From: Silicimonas algicola
Lineage (GTDB): Bacteria > Pseudomonadota > Alphaproteobacteria > Rhodobacterales > Rhodobacteraceae
DNA length: 64,000 bases
Direction of reading: 5' to 3'
Assembly (NCBI RefSeq): GCF_003148765.1
Contig: NZ_QGGV01000001.1
Coordinates: 242,001 to 306,000 of the forward strand
A model generated the notes under the pieces. The model made no database searches and was not told the DNA's origin. It worked only from the letters and a program-made list of their open reading frames with translations. Positions 53,730 through 62,315 of the stretch are shown in pieces. A program made the position numbers and the translations under genes. Within the stretch, counting starts at the first letter, position 1. Every line of letters starts with the position of its first letter.

Positions 53730-55181
53730 CTACTCCGCGGCGAAGGGTTCGAAGATCTGCGCCGGAAGGTCGTAGCCCCACATCCGGAAGCGTTCCGAGA
53801 AGTGGCTGCGCACGCCGGTCGCCGTGAAGTGGCCGATGATCTTGTTGTCGGGAGTGAGACCGACGCGCTGGTAGCGGAAGACCTCCTGCATCGAGATCAC
53901 CTCGCCTTCCATGCCCGTCACCTCGGTGATCGAAACCATCCGGCGCGAACCGTCCTGAAGGCGCGACGCCTGCACGATCAGGTTCACAGCCGAAGCGATC
54001 TGGCTGCGGACCGCCTTGATGGGCATCTCGATGCCGGCCATCGCGATCATGTTCTCGAGACGACTGACGCCATCCCGGGCGGAGTTGGCGTGGATCGTCG
54101 TCATCGACCCGTCGTGGCCCGTGTTCATGGCCTGGAGCATGTCGATGACTTCCTCGCCGCGCGTCTCGCCGACGATGATGCGGTCTGGACGCATCCGGAG
54201 GGCGTTTCGCAGACAGTCGCGCTGCGTGACGGCGCCCTTGCCCTCGACGTTGGGGGGGCGGCTTTCCATCCGGCCGACGTGGGTCTGCTGGAGCTGAAGT
54301 TCCGCCGTATCCTCGATCGTCAGGATGCGCTCGGCGTTGTCGATGAAGGACGACAGCGCGTTCAGCGTGGTCGTCTTGCCCGAACCTGTACCGCCCGAGA
54401 CGATGATGTTGAGGCGGGTGGCGACTGCGGCCTGAAGGTAGGCCGCCATTTCCTCGGTGAAGGCGCCGAAGTTGACGAGGTCGTCGACCGCAAGCTTTTC
54501 CTTCTTGAACTTACGGATCGAGACCAGCGAGCCGTCGACCGCGATCGGAGGCACCATCGCGTTGAAACGCGAGCCGTCAGCGAGACGGGCGTCGACATAG
54601 GGGTTCGATTCGTCGACCCGCCGGCCCACTGCGGACACGATCTTGTCGATGATCCGCAGAAGGTGGCGTTCATCCTTGAAGGACGTGTCGGTCAACTCGA
54701 GCTTGCCGGCGCGTTCGACGAAGACCTGCTGCGGGCCGTTCACGAGAATATCGTTGATCGAGTCGTCTTTCAGAAGCGGCTCGAGCGGGCCGAGGCCCGT
54801 CACCTCGTCGTAGAGGTCCTGGTTCAGCGTCTGCCGCTCTTCGCGGTTCAGGACGACGCCCATCTCGTCCAAGGCTTCGCCCGAAATGGCGACGATCTCG
54901 GACCGGAGGTCACTTTCCGAAGCGGTCTCGAGCGCACCGAGGTTCAGGTTGTCGAGAAGCCGCTTGTGAAGCTCGAGCTTGATCTCGCCTAGACGCTCCT
55001 TGCGCTTTTTTTCCTTGTCGACCGGCGCCGGCTGACCCGGCACGCGGCTGACCTGACGGCGGCTCCCCGTCTGGGCCGGAACCGAGACGGGCCGGGACGT
55101 GAGCTGGGACTGGCCGCCCTGGATCGGCTGGAGATCAGGCTTCCCGGGCGGTTGGTCGCCCTTCTTGTACTTGGAAAACAA
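53730..55181 (-). CDS. tadA: Tad pilus assembly ATPase TadA (CpaF)
   Basis: Encodes 483 residues of the VirB11-like secretion ATPase family. Walker A is GGTGSGKT (263-270), Walker B lies in [12 protein letters not shown] (334-345), and the His box is [12 protein letters not shown] (355-366). An N-terminal basic, proline-rich stretch (about 1-65) is unlike the core and likely disordered. TadA powers extension and assembly of Flp pili through TadBC. ACAAGGAGCACTCC precedes the ATG; it follows tadZ by 20 bp. Confidence 0.95.
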   Translation of the reverse strand: MFSKYKKGDQPPGKPDLQPIQGGQSQLTSRPVSVPAQTGSRRQVSRVPGQPAPVDKEKKRKERLGEIKLELHKRLLDNLNLGALETASESDLRSEIVAISGEALDEMGVVLNREERQTLNQDLYDEVTGLGPLEPLLKDDSINDILVNGPQQVFVERAGKLELTDTSFKDERHLLRIIDKIVSAVGRRVDESNPYVDARLADGSRFNAMVPPIAVDGSLVSIRKFKKEKLAVDDLVNFGAFTEEMAAYLQAAVATRLNIIVSGGTGSGKTTTLNALSSFIDNAERILTIEDTAELQLQQTHVGRMESRPPNVEGKGAVTQRDCLRNALRMRPDRIIVGETRGEEVIDMLQAMNTGHDGSMTTIHANSARDGVSRLENMIAMAGIEMPIKAVRSQIASAVNLIVQASRLQDGSRRMVSITEVTGMEGEVISMQEVFRYQRVGLTPDNKIIGHFTATGVRSHFSERFRMWGYDLPAQIFEPFAAE

Positions 55182-55201
55182 CGGAGTGCTCCTTGTTCAG
55201 C

Positions 55202-56449
55202 TCAGGCGCCTTCGGCGGCCGCGATGTTCGTTTCGTGGATCGAGAGAGCCAGCTTCTGGATCTCTTTCCGAAGGGGGTTCTTGGCGGCGACTTCCGAGAG
55301 CGGCACGCCGTGATCGTTCGACTGCGCGACCTGCTTGCTGCCGTCGGGCATCAGGACCTCGATCTTGATGTCGAGGCTCTCGGCCATCCGCTTGACGCGG
55401 CTCTTGCCGTTGAGGTCGGTGAAGCCGGGCGCGCGGTTCAGGACGTAGCGCAGCTTCTGGTAGGGCAGATCCTCGCCCTTGAGCGCCCGGATGACGCGCA
55501 GGGTGTTCTGGGCCGACCGCATGTCGAGCTCGACCATCGCGAAGTAGACGTGCGCCGCCGTGAGGACCGTCTCGGTCCACATCACGACGGTCTTCGGCAT
55601 GTCGATGACAACGTAGTCGAAGTTCGACTTGGCGATCTCGATGATCTTCTGGACATCTTTTTGGCCGATGATGTCGAGCGGGATGAGCTCGCTTGGCGCG
55701 GTCATGACCTGGAGTTTTTCCTCGTAGGTCAGAAGCGCCTGCATGAAGCTTTCGCTGTCCATGGACGAGGTGTCCTGGAGAAGCTCGAAGACGGCCTCGC
55801 GGCGGGGCAGGTCGAGGTAGGTCGAAACCGAGCCGAACTGGAGGTCGAGATCGATCAGGCAGACGCGCATCGCCTCGTCGCCCTCGTCGATGTTGGCAAG
55901 CTCCCACGCGAGGTTGACAGCGAAGGTCGTGGCGCCCGTGCCGCCGGCCAGGCCGTGGACCGGGATCACGACGCCGTCGCGGTCGCCTGTGGCCTTGAGG
56001 TTTGTGCGCAGGTTCGCCGCGACCATCTCGGCCTGGCTGGCGCGTTCGCGCATCCGCTCGATGGCGTCGTTGAGCGCGCCGTCGGGCAGGGGGTAGGGGA
56101 TAAATTCCTGTGCCCCGATCTTGAGGAGGCGGTGCAGGAGGATCGGGCTGACCTCTTCCGCGACGATCAGGACCTTGATCTTCTGCTGCGAGGCGCGCTT
56201 GACGAGGTCGACCAGGCGATCGGCGTCGCCTTCGTCCTCCTGGTCGATGGCGATCACGACGAATTCGAGGGTGTCGGATTCGGGCTGGTCGAAGAAGAGG
56301 CCGGCGTCGTCGACCGACAGGTCGCCCCAATTCTCGCCGCAGAGGCTTTCCATGTCCTCGATCAGCAGATCGAAATTCTGGACATCCCGGCTGATCGTGC
56401 AGGCCACGATCGGTTCGGGTTCATCCTGCAAGGCCACGTTGCTCGTCAT
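55202..56449 (-). CDS. tadZ: Tad pilus localisation ATPase TadZ (CpaE-like)
   Basis: Encodes 415 residues: an N-terminal receiver-like region (about 15-135) and a ParA/MinD-like domain. The deviant Walker loop is GLAGGTGATT (166-175), lacking both usual lysines, as is common in TadZ/CpaE. VCLIDLDLQFGSVSTYLDL and FDYVVIDMP follow. TadZ marks the pole where the pilus is built. The ATG at 56449 has AAGGACG eight bases upstream; an ATG 15 codons earlier lies in weak context. It opens the tadZABCD operon behind a terminator and a dyad. Confidence 0.93.
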   Translation of the reverse strand: MTSNVALQDEPEPIVACTISRDVQNFDLLIEDMESLCGENWGDLSVDDAGLFFDQPESDTLEFVVIAIDQEDEGDADRLVDLVKRASQQKIKVLIVAEEVSPILLHRLLKIGAQEFIPYPLPDGALNDAIERMRERASQAEMVAANLRTNLKATGDRDGVVIPVHGLAGGTGATTFAVNLAWELANIDEGDEAMRVCLIDLDLQFGSVSTYLDLPRREAVFELLQDTSSMDSESFMQALLTYEEKLQVMTAPSELIPLDIIGQKDVQKIIEIAKSNFDYVVIDMPKTVVMWTETVLTAAHVYFAMVELDMRSAQNTLRVIRALKGEDLPYQKLRYVLNRAPGFTDLNGKSRVKRMAESLDIKIEVLMPDGSKQVAQSNDHGVPLSEVAAKNPLRKEIQKLALSIHETNIAAAEGA

Positions 56450-56584
56450 ACCCTCACGTCCTTCCGTATGGGTGCCCCGGTTTGCGCGGGACACACGGCA
56501 TTCTGAACGGACGAGACGCGACTCGACGTATGTCGCCCGACCCGCAACAGGTGCCCGGCAAAGTTGGCGACATTGAGGCTAAAA

Positions 56585-56615
56585 GATCGTAATTATTCGA
56601 TTTCGAACAACGATC
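56585..56615 (-). promoter_or_regulatory. Nested dyad upstream of tadZ
   Basis: GATCGT and ACGATC (19 nt apart) flank TTCGA-TT-TCGAA, two nested inverted repeats in a locally AT-rich stretch of the 220-bp gap before tadZ. It lies directly behind the terminator of the preceding unit and about 135 nt before the tadZ ATG. A regulator binding site is possible. Confidence 0.45.
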
Positions 56616-56623
56616 CCAAAGAA

Positions 56624-56648
56624 GAAGGGCGGCCGTTGGCCGCCCTTC
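56624..56648 (-). terminator. Terminator between the rcpA unit and tadZ
   Basis: An 11-bp perfect stem (GAAGGGCGGCC / GGCCGCCCTTC) with a 3-nt loop, followed on the minus strand by TTCTTT. It lies 21 nt after the lipoprotein stop, separating rcpA transcription from tadZ. Confidence 0.85.
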
Positions 56649-56669
56649 GAAACAATACTGTGGCTGGGA

Positions 56670-57059
56670 TCAGGCGCCGCCGCCGGCCGCGCTTTCGATC
56701 GCCTGCAGGCCGCCACCGTCGAGTGTCGAGGGGGGAACCGCGCTGCGGATGTATTCCTGCCAGATCACCTGAGCGTACTTGCCGTTCAGTTGTCCTGAGC
56801 AGCGGATCGAGCCACGGGCATAGACCGGGTTCGCCGCGGTGCTGGAGGGATGCAGGGCCACGACCGGATCGGGGACGATGTATCCCTTCGCCTGACCAGC
56901 GCATTTCTGCGCCATCATGTTGTGCATCGTGGGGTTCCCGAACCCGCCCTCGTCGATGAAGGCGCCTGCTTCGGCGTTCCAGGACGGGGTGGCTTCGCCA
57001 CAGGCGGTCAGTGCGAGCGCGGCCGCGCCGACCAGAAGGGTTTTGATGTTCATGGTCAT
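56670..57059 (-). CDS. Tad-associated lipoprotein (RcpB/CpaD-position)
   Basis: Encodes 129 residues. KTLLVGAAALALTACGEA gives a lipobox with Cys20. The mature part has two further cysteines (KCAGQAKGY, IRCSGQLNG) that could bond, and SSTAANPVYARGS. It directly follows the secretin gene (5 bp after the stop), where other Tad loci keep an outer-membrane lipoprotein (RcpB/CpaD) that stabilises the secretin. Sequence similarity to CpaD is not obvious to me, so the role rests on position. GGAGTGAG precedes the ATG. Confidence 0.72.
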   Translation of the reverse strand: MTMNIKTLLVGAAALALTACGEATPSWNAEAGAFIDEGGFGNPTMHNMMAQKCAGQAKGYIVPDPVVALHPSSTAANPVYARGSIRCSGQLNGKYAQVIWQEYIRSAVPPSTLDGGGLQAIESAAGGGA

Positions 57060-57064
57060 CGGTC

Positions 57065-58489
57065 TCACTCCATCACATAGCCATAGGAGCCGGCGAAGTC
57101 CTGCTTGGCCACTTCGGCCGCAGCACCGCTCCGGGGTGCGCCTGCGGGACGCGCGGTCTGTCCGAAGAGGAACAGCTCGCTTTCCGTGGGCGGGCGGACG
57201 CGATCGGTCGGCAGCGCCAGCGCTTCGCCAGACGTCGGCGATACGAGGTGCGGCGTGATGATCACGACCAGTTCCGACTGGCTGCGCTGGTAGTTCGTGC
57301 TGCGGAAGAGCGCGCCCAGGATCGGCACGTCGCCCAACCACGGCACCTGGTTGACGGAGTCGTTGAAGTCATCCTGCAGAAGACCCGCGATCGCGAAGCT
57401 CTGCCCGTCCATCATCTCGACCGTCGTCTCGGTCTCGCGGCGGCTGAAGCCGTTGATCGCGAAGCCCGCGTTGGTGATCGTGGTCTGACCGTCGATGGCC
57501 GAAACCGCCGCGTTCAGTTCGAGGTTGATCCGGGATCCGTCGATCACTCGGGGCGTGAAGGTAAGCTGGATGCCGAAGGGCTTGTACTCGATGGTAACGC
57601 CGCCGTCGTCGTCGACGACGGGGATCGGATACTCGCCACCGGCGAGGAAGCTGGCCTGCTGACCGCTGAGCGCGACCAGGTTCGGTTCGGCGAGAGTGCG
57701 GACGAGGTCTTTTTCCTCGAGCGCTTGCAGAAGCACGGCAAAGGCCACGCTGCCGATGTCGAAGCCGACTGCGGCCTGTCCAGCGACGGCGCTGTTCAGG
57801 TTCAGGATGGTCGAGCCCGGCGCACCGATGCTGGAGCCCGGAACAAGCGAACCAGAGCCGCCCGCGGCCGAAATCGCCGCGTCGGAGCCAGCCTCGACGA
57901 TCGAGAGGCCCGACGAGAGGCTCTTCAGCACGGTACGCTGCACTTCTGCGAAGCGCACCTTGAGCATCACCTGGTGAGTGCCGCCCACGACCATGAGGTT
58001 CGAGACCCGATCAGGCGCATAGCGGCTGGCCAGGTCGAGTGCCCGGTCGAGCTTTTCGATCGAGGAGACCACGCCCGACAGGACGATGCCGTCGTTCGCG
58101 GTGCGGACCTCGATGCCTTCGCCGGGAAGGATTTGCCGCAGACGCTCCTTGAACTCGGCGATGTCGGGGGTCACCTGGACCTCGACGTTCGTGATGAGCC
58201 GGCCGTCGGGGCCGAGAAGCGTCAGCGTCGTGCGTCCCGGCGCCTTGCCGAGGACGTAGATCGTGCGGTCGGACAATGTCGAGATGTCCGCGATGCCCGG
58301 GTTAGCGATAGAAAGTTCAGCAAAGGGATTTTCAGCTTCGACCACGACTGCCCGGTTCAGCGGAACCTGGAGTGCCGTTGTCGTCTCCCCTTCCATGATG
58401 GTCAATGACTGCGCCCCGCCTGGGGATGCCGTCGCGGCCGTTACGGCGATGCTCAATAGCGTCGCCTTCAAGAATCTATCAAAAGTCAT
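57065..58489 (-). CDS. rcpA: Tad secretin RcpA (CpaC)
   Basis: Encodes 474 residues of an outer-membrane secretin. A signal peptide (about 1-27) precedes the pilus-specific N-terminal domain (VPLNRAVVVEAENPFAELSI), a BON-type domain (EGIEVRTANDGIVLSGVVSS) and the secretin core with VRTLAEPNLVALSGQQASFLAGGE, IQLTFTPRVID and VPWLGDVPILGALFRSTNYQ. The ATG at 58489 has CAGGTCAC before it. The secretin forms the pore for Flp pili. Its own transcription unit starts after the terminator behind rcpC. Confidence 0.94.
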   Translation of the reverse strand: MTFDRFLKATLLSIAVTAATASPGGAQSLTIMEGETTTALQVPLNRAVVVEAENPFAELSIANPGIADISTLSDRTIYVLGKAPGRTTLTLLGPDGRLITNVEVQVTPDIAEFKERLRQILPGEGIEVRTANDGIVLSGVVSSIEKLDRALDLASRYAPDRVSNLMVVGGTHQVMLKVRFAEVQRTVLKSLSSGLSIVEAGSDAAISAAGGSGSLVPGSSIGAPGSTILNLNSAVAGQAAVGFDIGSVAFAVLLQALEEKDLVRTLAEPNLVALSGQQASFLAGGEYPIPVVDDDGGVTIEYKPFGIQLTFTPRVIDGSRINLELNAAVSAIDGQTTITNAGFAINGFSRRETETTVEMMDGQSFAIAGLLQDDFNDSVNQVPWLGDVPILGALFRSTNYQRSQSELVVIITPHLVSPTSGEALALPTDRVRPPTESELFLFGQTARPAGAPRSGAAAEVAKQDFAGSYGYVME

Positions 58490-58559
58490 GTGACCTGCCT
58501 TTCCGATCACGCCTCAGTTTTCCGGGTCTGCGCCCTTATATCGCGGACGATGAGGCAAT

Positions 58560-58576
58560 GTTGGAAATTTTTCAAC
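58560..58576 (-). promoter_or_regulatory. Imperfect 17-bp palindrome upstream of rcpA
   Basis: GTTGGAAATTTTTCAAC, an imperfect AT-rich palindrome in the 216-bp gap before rcpA, 71 nt before the ATG. A TATAAG -10-like element lies just downstream on the minus strand, with no good -35 box. Candidate regulatory site. Confidence 0.35.
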
Positions 58577-58640
58577 AATCAGAGGTTTGGATGACCATGC
58601 TGATGTGGGCGAGGCGCAACACAACGGTAATGGTAGCGTC

Positions 58641-58677
58641 AAAAACAAAGCGCGCCACCGGATGTGGTGGCGCGCTT
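58641..58677 (-). terminator. Terminator after rcpC
   Basis: A 12-bp perfect stem (AAGCGCGCCACC / GGTGGCGCGCTT) with a 6-nt loop, then TGTTTTTG on the minus strand, 28 nt after the rcpC stop. Confidence 0.9.
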
Positions 58678-58705
58678 GAGGGGTCTTCGCGACTGCGCGA
58701 TGGTC

Positions 58706-59545
58706 TCAGTTGGTGCAGGGGATCGGGACCGAGATGATCTCTTCGCCGTTCCGGCGGCGGACGAAGCATTTCTCTTCCTCGACCGTCTCGACCACTTTCT
58801 GCTCCTCGATCCCGAGGACGTCCCTCAGGTCGACCTCGACCGCTTCCGCGGTCGTCGTGTCCTCGACGCCCAGAAGAGACAGGGACAGACGTCCGGCCGA
58901 TTGGGCCTGGGCGAGCGCAGCGACGTGCTGCGGGGTGAGTTCGACCGTCACAGTCCTGGCGACGATGGGGCTGTTGCGGTCCTCGTCCGCCGACTGGTCG
59001 ATGGCGATGATGAGGACGTTCGTCTGGATGAGCTTCGTGACCACCTGACCGTTACCGACGGAGCCGGTCCAGTAGACGTCGACGCGGTCGCCGGGACGCA
59101 GGAAGCCGGAGACGCCCGAGGTCACGTCGGTGTTGATCGCGAAAGCGCGCATTCCCTTCGCGAGGCGCGAGGCCACGCCGGCCATCTGTCCGGGCTCGGT
59201 CACCTTCATGGACATGACAGCCTCGCCCGGCTCCATCGTACGAAGGACCGAACGCAGGGAGTCAGTGCCTGCGGGAAAGAGTTCTTCCTCGGACGCGAAG
59301 GCGCCTTCGGGAATACCTGCCTCGGGCCAGCGGACGGTCGTGACGTCCTCCTTGGTGAGGCGCTGACCGTAGCGAAGCTGTTTGTTGACCACGAAGACGT
59401 CCTTCGTCGGCACGATTGCCAACTTGGCCGCTTCGGCTTCGGCGAGCTGGGCCTGCTGCTGGCCGATGAAGTCCTTCGCCATATAGACGGCGGCGCCTGC
59501 CAGACCAATGCCGATCAGCAAGACGAGTCCAAACACAAAACGCAT
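58706..59545 (-). CDS. rcpC: Tad pilus assembly protein RcpC (CpaB)
   Basis: Encodes 279 residues. An N-terminal membrane anchor (FGLVLLIGIGLAGAAVYMA) is followed by the SAF domain (VVNKQLRYGQRLTKEDVTTV and GFLRPGDRVDVYWTG) and the RcpC/CpaB C-terminal domain with TVELTPQHVAALAQAQSAG. Two cysteines near the end (EKCFVRRR, IPCTN) are present. The protein sits at the outer face with the secretin. It has its own terminator, so it is a separate or partly separate unit from rcpA. Confidence 0.93.
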   Translation of the reverse strand: MRFVFGLVLLIGIGLAGAAVYMAKDFIGQQQAQLAEAEAAKLAIVPTKDVFVVNKQLRYGQRLTKEDVTTVRWPEAGIPEGAFASEEELFPAGTDSLRSVLRTMEPGEAVMSMKVTEPGQMAGVASRLAKGMRAFAINTDVTSGVSGFLRPGDRVDVYWTGSVGNGQVVTKLIQTNVLIIAIDQSADEDRNSPIVARTVTVELTPQHVAALAQAQSAGRLSLSLLGVEDTTTAEAVEVDLRDVLGIEEQKVVETVEEEKCFVRRRNGEEIISVPIPCTN

Positions 59546-59699
59546 ATCGGTCCCTCTCAGGTGGCTCGGGTGATGGCGACCGTTCCGTGCCGCACCCTCA
59601 TCATTTCGTCAGGGAATGGCGCAGGATTGTGGCGAAAGCGTGGATTGAACGCGGTCAAGTCGTGCAATGTCGACGTGACCGCGTGCAATCTTCGCGAGG

Positions 59700-59888
59700 T
59701 CAATAAGACGTGGTCACGTCAGCGTTCGCGAGGTGGCTGTTGAGGCCCGAAGAGTGGTCGAGCGCTCCCCGAGCCACGGTTGTCACCACGATGACGCCCA
59801 TACCGACGATCGCCGCCGTCAGCACGACCCAGTCGACGGTGACGGCACCGTCTTCGTCGCGACAGAAGTTTTGAATGTAGGCACGCAT
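59700..59888 (-). CDS. Flp/Fap-type type IVb pilin 1
   Basis: Encodes 62 residues. The leader RAYIQNFCRDEDG ends in Gly before AVTVDWVVLTAAIVGMG, the cleavage site and hydrophobic core of Flp pilins. After the expected cut the residues are A-V-T-V-D-W, so Asp5-Trp6 stand where classic Flp pilins have Glu5-Tyr6. The start is the ATG with GGAG 6 nt upstream; an in-frame TTG two codons earlier is less likely. The mature chain is about 48 residues and ends with VTTSY. Confidence 0.9.
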   Translation of the reverse strand: MRAYIQNFCRDEDGAVTVDWVVLTAAIVGMGVIVVTTVARGALDHSSGLNSHLANADVTTSY

Positions 59889-60016
59889 GTACAACTCCGT
59901 AGATCTTTGCCCGTCGAGGCAATCGTCGTCCCGTGGAAAGTGTCACAGGACATTATGGCCTTACTGCGGCGGCATCACGGTCCCTCGTGGTGTCGCCAGA
60001 CCGTTTCCAATTCAGG

Positions 60017-60050
60017 TAAAGAAAAAGGGCCACGCGCCGCGCAGCCCCTT
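60017..60050 (-). terminator. Terminator after flp2
   Basis: On the minus strand a stem with one bulge and GU pairs (AAGGGGCTGCGC opposite GCGTGGCCCTT) is followed by TTTCTTTACC. It lies about 50 nt after the flp2 stop and separates the two pilin genes. Confidence 0.75.
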
Positions 60051-60096
60051 CTCTGTACCCGCGGCCGGTTCCGGGTGCGGAACCGACAGGATAGCG

Positions 60097-60288
60097 TCAG
60101 CCGCCGTAAGCGGTGGTGACGCTCTGGGTCGCCATGTGCGACGAGACCTTGTTGGCCAGGCTCGTGGTACCACCACCGACCGAGGTCAGAACAGCGATGC
60201 CGAGGCCGACGATGGCAGCGGTCAGCACAACCCAGTCAACCGTGACGGCGCCGGATTCATCATTCAGAAAAGCGTTGAACAGTTTCAT
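60097..60288 (-). CDS. Flp/Fap-type type IVb pilin 2
   Basis: Encodes 63 residues. KLFNAFLNDESG is the leader and AVTVDWVVLTAAIVGLG the mature start; 16 residues from GAVTVDWV onward are identical to pilin 1. The C-terminus differs (ends VTTAYGG). GGAGGGACAT just upstream of the ATG is a near-ideal ribosome binding site, in line with high expression. It has its own terminator and so is transcribed separately from flp1. Confidence 0.9.
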   Translation of the reverse strand: MKLFNAFLNDESGAVTVDWVVLTAAIVGLGIAVLTSVGGGTTSLANKVSSHMATQSVTTAYGG

Positions 60289-60633
60289 ATGTCCCTCCAT
60301 TGAGCACGCTCAGTTGGCCCTCCACGATCCCGAACCGCCCTCTCACAAACGGTCCGTCCGTCTCGGGATGGCCCTATATGGCCGTGTAAACGTGGCGAGA
60401 GTTTGGCGTCGTTCGTACAATTTTCCAGCCGTATGAAGAATTCCTGAAAAATATGATAAGCTGATGAATATAAACGATAATATATGTTCTAACCGACTCT
60501 GCGACGCCTCCAATTCCGGTGCGGAGTGGTGCACTATCCCGACGCCGCGAACAATGCATCCAGAACGCGCTGGTCTGACCTGCCAGATTCTGCGAGATTC
60601 ACGACAAAAGAATTGAGAAAGGCTTACGGGACA
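60289..60633. promoter_or_regulatory. AT-rich divergent region between flp2 and the transglycosylase gene
   Basis: This 345-bp stretch holds no gene that I can support. Bases 60421-60480 contain only 18 G/C of 60 (30%), far below the surrounding coding DNA. The island lies about 130-190 nt upstream of flp2. The stretch must contain the flp2 promoter and probably that of the transglycosylase; a TATAGG element near 60365-60390 on the minus strand is the only -10-like box seen, without a clear -35. Confidence 0.5.
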
Positions 60634-61581
60634 ATGCTTACGGGAATCGGCAGGACAGCGGCGATCGCGTGTCTGCTCGTCGCGCAGAGCCCCGCCGGCG
60701 CGCAGGACGCAGCGGACACGACAGTCGAAACGGCCCAGGCGGACGCAGGTGTAGAGGCTGTGGCCGCGCCTGAAGCCGTGCCAGCGCCCGATGTGCGCAA
60801 GGACTTCACCTTTCGGCGCGTCGGACTGCCGACGGCCGGCGTCGGCAAGCGCATCACGGTGCAGGTCGATCCCGACGCCGAGATATATCGCATCACGCCC
60901 GGGCAGTCGCCGCGCCGACCGGGCGATCCCCGGCCCAAGGCGGCGCTTCAGTTGCCCGAGGGTGTCGTGCCCGAAGCGCCGACTGACTGGGACTGGTACT
61001 GGGCGCTGGTGTCGCCCGACCGCGGCACCGACAGTGCGGCACGGTTCAGCGCCGCGATGGCGACGATCCAGAAAGAGGCGCTGAAGATCGGCACGCCCCG
61101 GCTTCAGATGCTTCAGGGCATCATTGACGAGCACGGGTCGGACATCCTGATGTCGACCGTCGGCACCCAGGTCTCTCCCGCGCTCGTGCTGGCCGTCATC
61201 GCCGTCGAGAGCGGCGGCAAGGTCAAGGCCAAGAGCCATGCGGGCGCGCAGGGGATCATGCAGCTCATGCCGGCGACGGCGGAGCGGTTCGGCGTCAAGG
61301 ACAGCCTTGACCCCCGTCAGAACATCAAGGGCGGAGTTGCCTACCTCGACTGGCTGATGAACGAGTTCAACCGTGATCCCGTCATGGCCCTGGCCGGCTA
61401 CAACGCGGGCGAGGGCGCGGTGATGGCCTATGACGGCGTCCCGCCCTACGCCGAGACCCGGGGCTATGTGCCGAAGGTGCTGGCGGCCTGGAACCTTGCG
61501 CGGACGCTCTGCTCCACCACGCCGGACCTCGTCAGCGACGGCTGCGTCTTCGTGGGGCCTCGGCTGGCGAACGACGGTTAG
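60634..61581 (+). CDS. Lytic transglycosylase (SLT domain)
   Basis: Encodes 315 residues. A signal peptide (LTGIGRTAAIACLLVAQSPAGAQ) is followed by an alanine-rich stretch and then a soluble lytic transglycosylase domain in the C-terminal half: LVLAVIAVESGGKVKAKSHAGAQ with catalytic Glu192, then GIMQLMPATAERFGV and VMALAGYNAGEGAV. It cuts peptidoglycan glycan chains with formation of anhydromuramic ends. Placement next to the Tad locus fits a role in opening the wall for pili, but is not proof. It shares a TTAG tetramer with the DprE2-like gene. Confidence 0.9.
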   Translation: MLTGIGRTAAIACLLVAQSPAGAQDAADTTVETAQADAGVEAVAAPEAVPAPDVRKDFTFRRVGLPTAGVGKRITVQVDPDAEIYRITPGQSPRRPGDPRPKAALQLPEGVVPEAPTDWDWYWALVSPDRGTDSAARFSAAMATIQKEALKIGTPRLQMLQGIIDEHGSDILMSTVGTQVSPALVLAVIAVESGGKVKAKSHAGAQGIMQLMPATAERFGVKDSLDPRQNIKGGVAYLDWLMNEFNRDPVMALAGYNAGEGAVMAYDGVPPYAETRGYVPKVLAAWNLARTLCSTTPDLVSDGCVFVGPRLANDG

Positions 61582-62315
61582 ATCTTCATCTTCTTGAAGA
61601 TGCGCTCGGGGATGGCGCGGATCACCGTCATCACCGGCCACCATATGAATGGTGTATAAAGGACGTCCGTCCTGCGCTCGACGGCGCGGAGGATGTCGGC
61701 CGCCACCTTCTCGGGCGGGGCGAGGAAGGGCAGCTTGTCCATGCCCCAGGTCATTGCCGTATCCACGGTGCCGGGCTTGACGGTTACGACATGGACGCCC
61801 GACCGTCCCAGACGATTGCGGAGGCCCGAAAGATAGGCATGGAAGCCCGCCTTCGAGGCGCCGTAGACGTAGTTGCCGAGCCGCCCCCGGTCGCCCGCGA
61901 CCGAACCCACGCCCACGACGGTGCCCATGCCGCGCTCCTCGAGGATCGGGGCGACGGCAGTCAGGAACCGCGCCGGGCCGGTGAAGCTGTCGGTGACGGT
62001 TCCATCGACAAGAGAAGGATCGGCGTCGATGTCCTCCTGCGATGGCATGGAGCCGACGAAGACGGCGACGCTGATGCTGCCGCCGATGGCGCGCAGACGG
62101 TCGAGCAGGGGATCGAAGGATGCCGGGTCGCGCGCGTCGAAGGCCATCGCCTCGGCCAGAGGCGCGCCGCGGGCGAGGCCGTCGGCGGCCGAACGGCGAA
62201 GTTCCTCCATGTCGCGGCCAGCCAGGATCAGGCCGTCGCCCTTCGCCGCGACGAGGCGCGCGAAGTGCCGCGCGATGGTCGAGGTCGCGCCGAGGACAAT
62301 CCAGGTGGTGCTCAT
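61578..62315 (-). CDS. DprE2-like SDR reductase
   Basis: Encodes 245 residues of a short-chain dehydrogenase. GATSTIARHFARL is the nucleotide loop (9-21) and the catalytic set is Ser138, Tyr151 and Lys155 (GSVAGDRG, YVYGASKAGFHAYL). The ending WPVMTVIRAIPERIFKKMKI closely follows the C-terminal pattern of mycobacterial DprE2 (decaprenylphosphoryl-2-keto-ribose reductase). It overlaps the DprE1-like gene by 4 bp, so the two should catalyse the 2-epimerisation of a polyprenylphosphoryl ribose together. Assignment is from family pattern and context. Confidence 0.87.
   Translation of the reverse strand: MSTTWIVLGATSTIARHFARLVAAKGDGLILAGRDMEELRRSAADGLARGAPLAEAMAFDARDPASFDPLLDRLRAIGGSISVAVFVGSMPSQEDIDADPSLVDGTVTDSFTGPARFLTAVAPILEERGMGTVVGVGSVAGDRGRLGNYVYGASKAGFHAYLSGLRNRLGRSGVHVVTVKPGTVDTAMTWGMDKLPFLAPPEKVAADILRAVERRTDVLYTPFIWWPVMTVIRAIPERIFKKMKI

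Noticed and set aside
53226..54992. Very long open frame antisense to tadA/tadB (588 codons)
   Set aside because: It lies wholly opposite well-identified tad genes, has no recognisable domain and is His/Asp/Arg-rich as expected of the reverse frame of a GC-rich gene. The same holds for long antisense frames opposite ffh (15330-16937), livK (10686-12329), metY (27537-29165) and dppDF (36697-38463).
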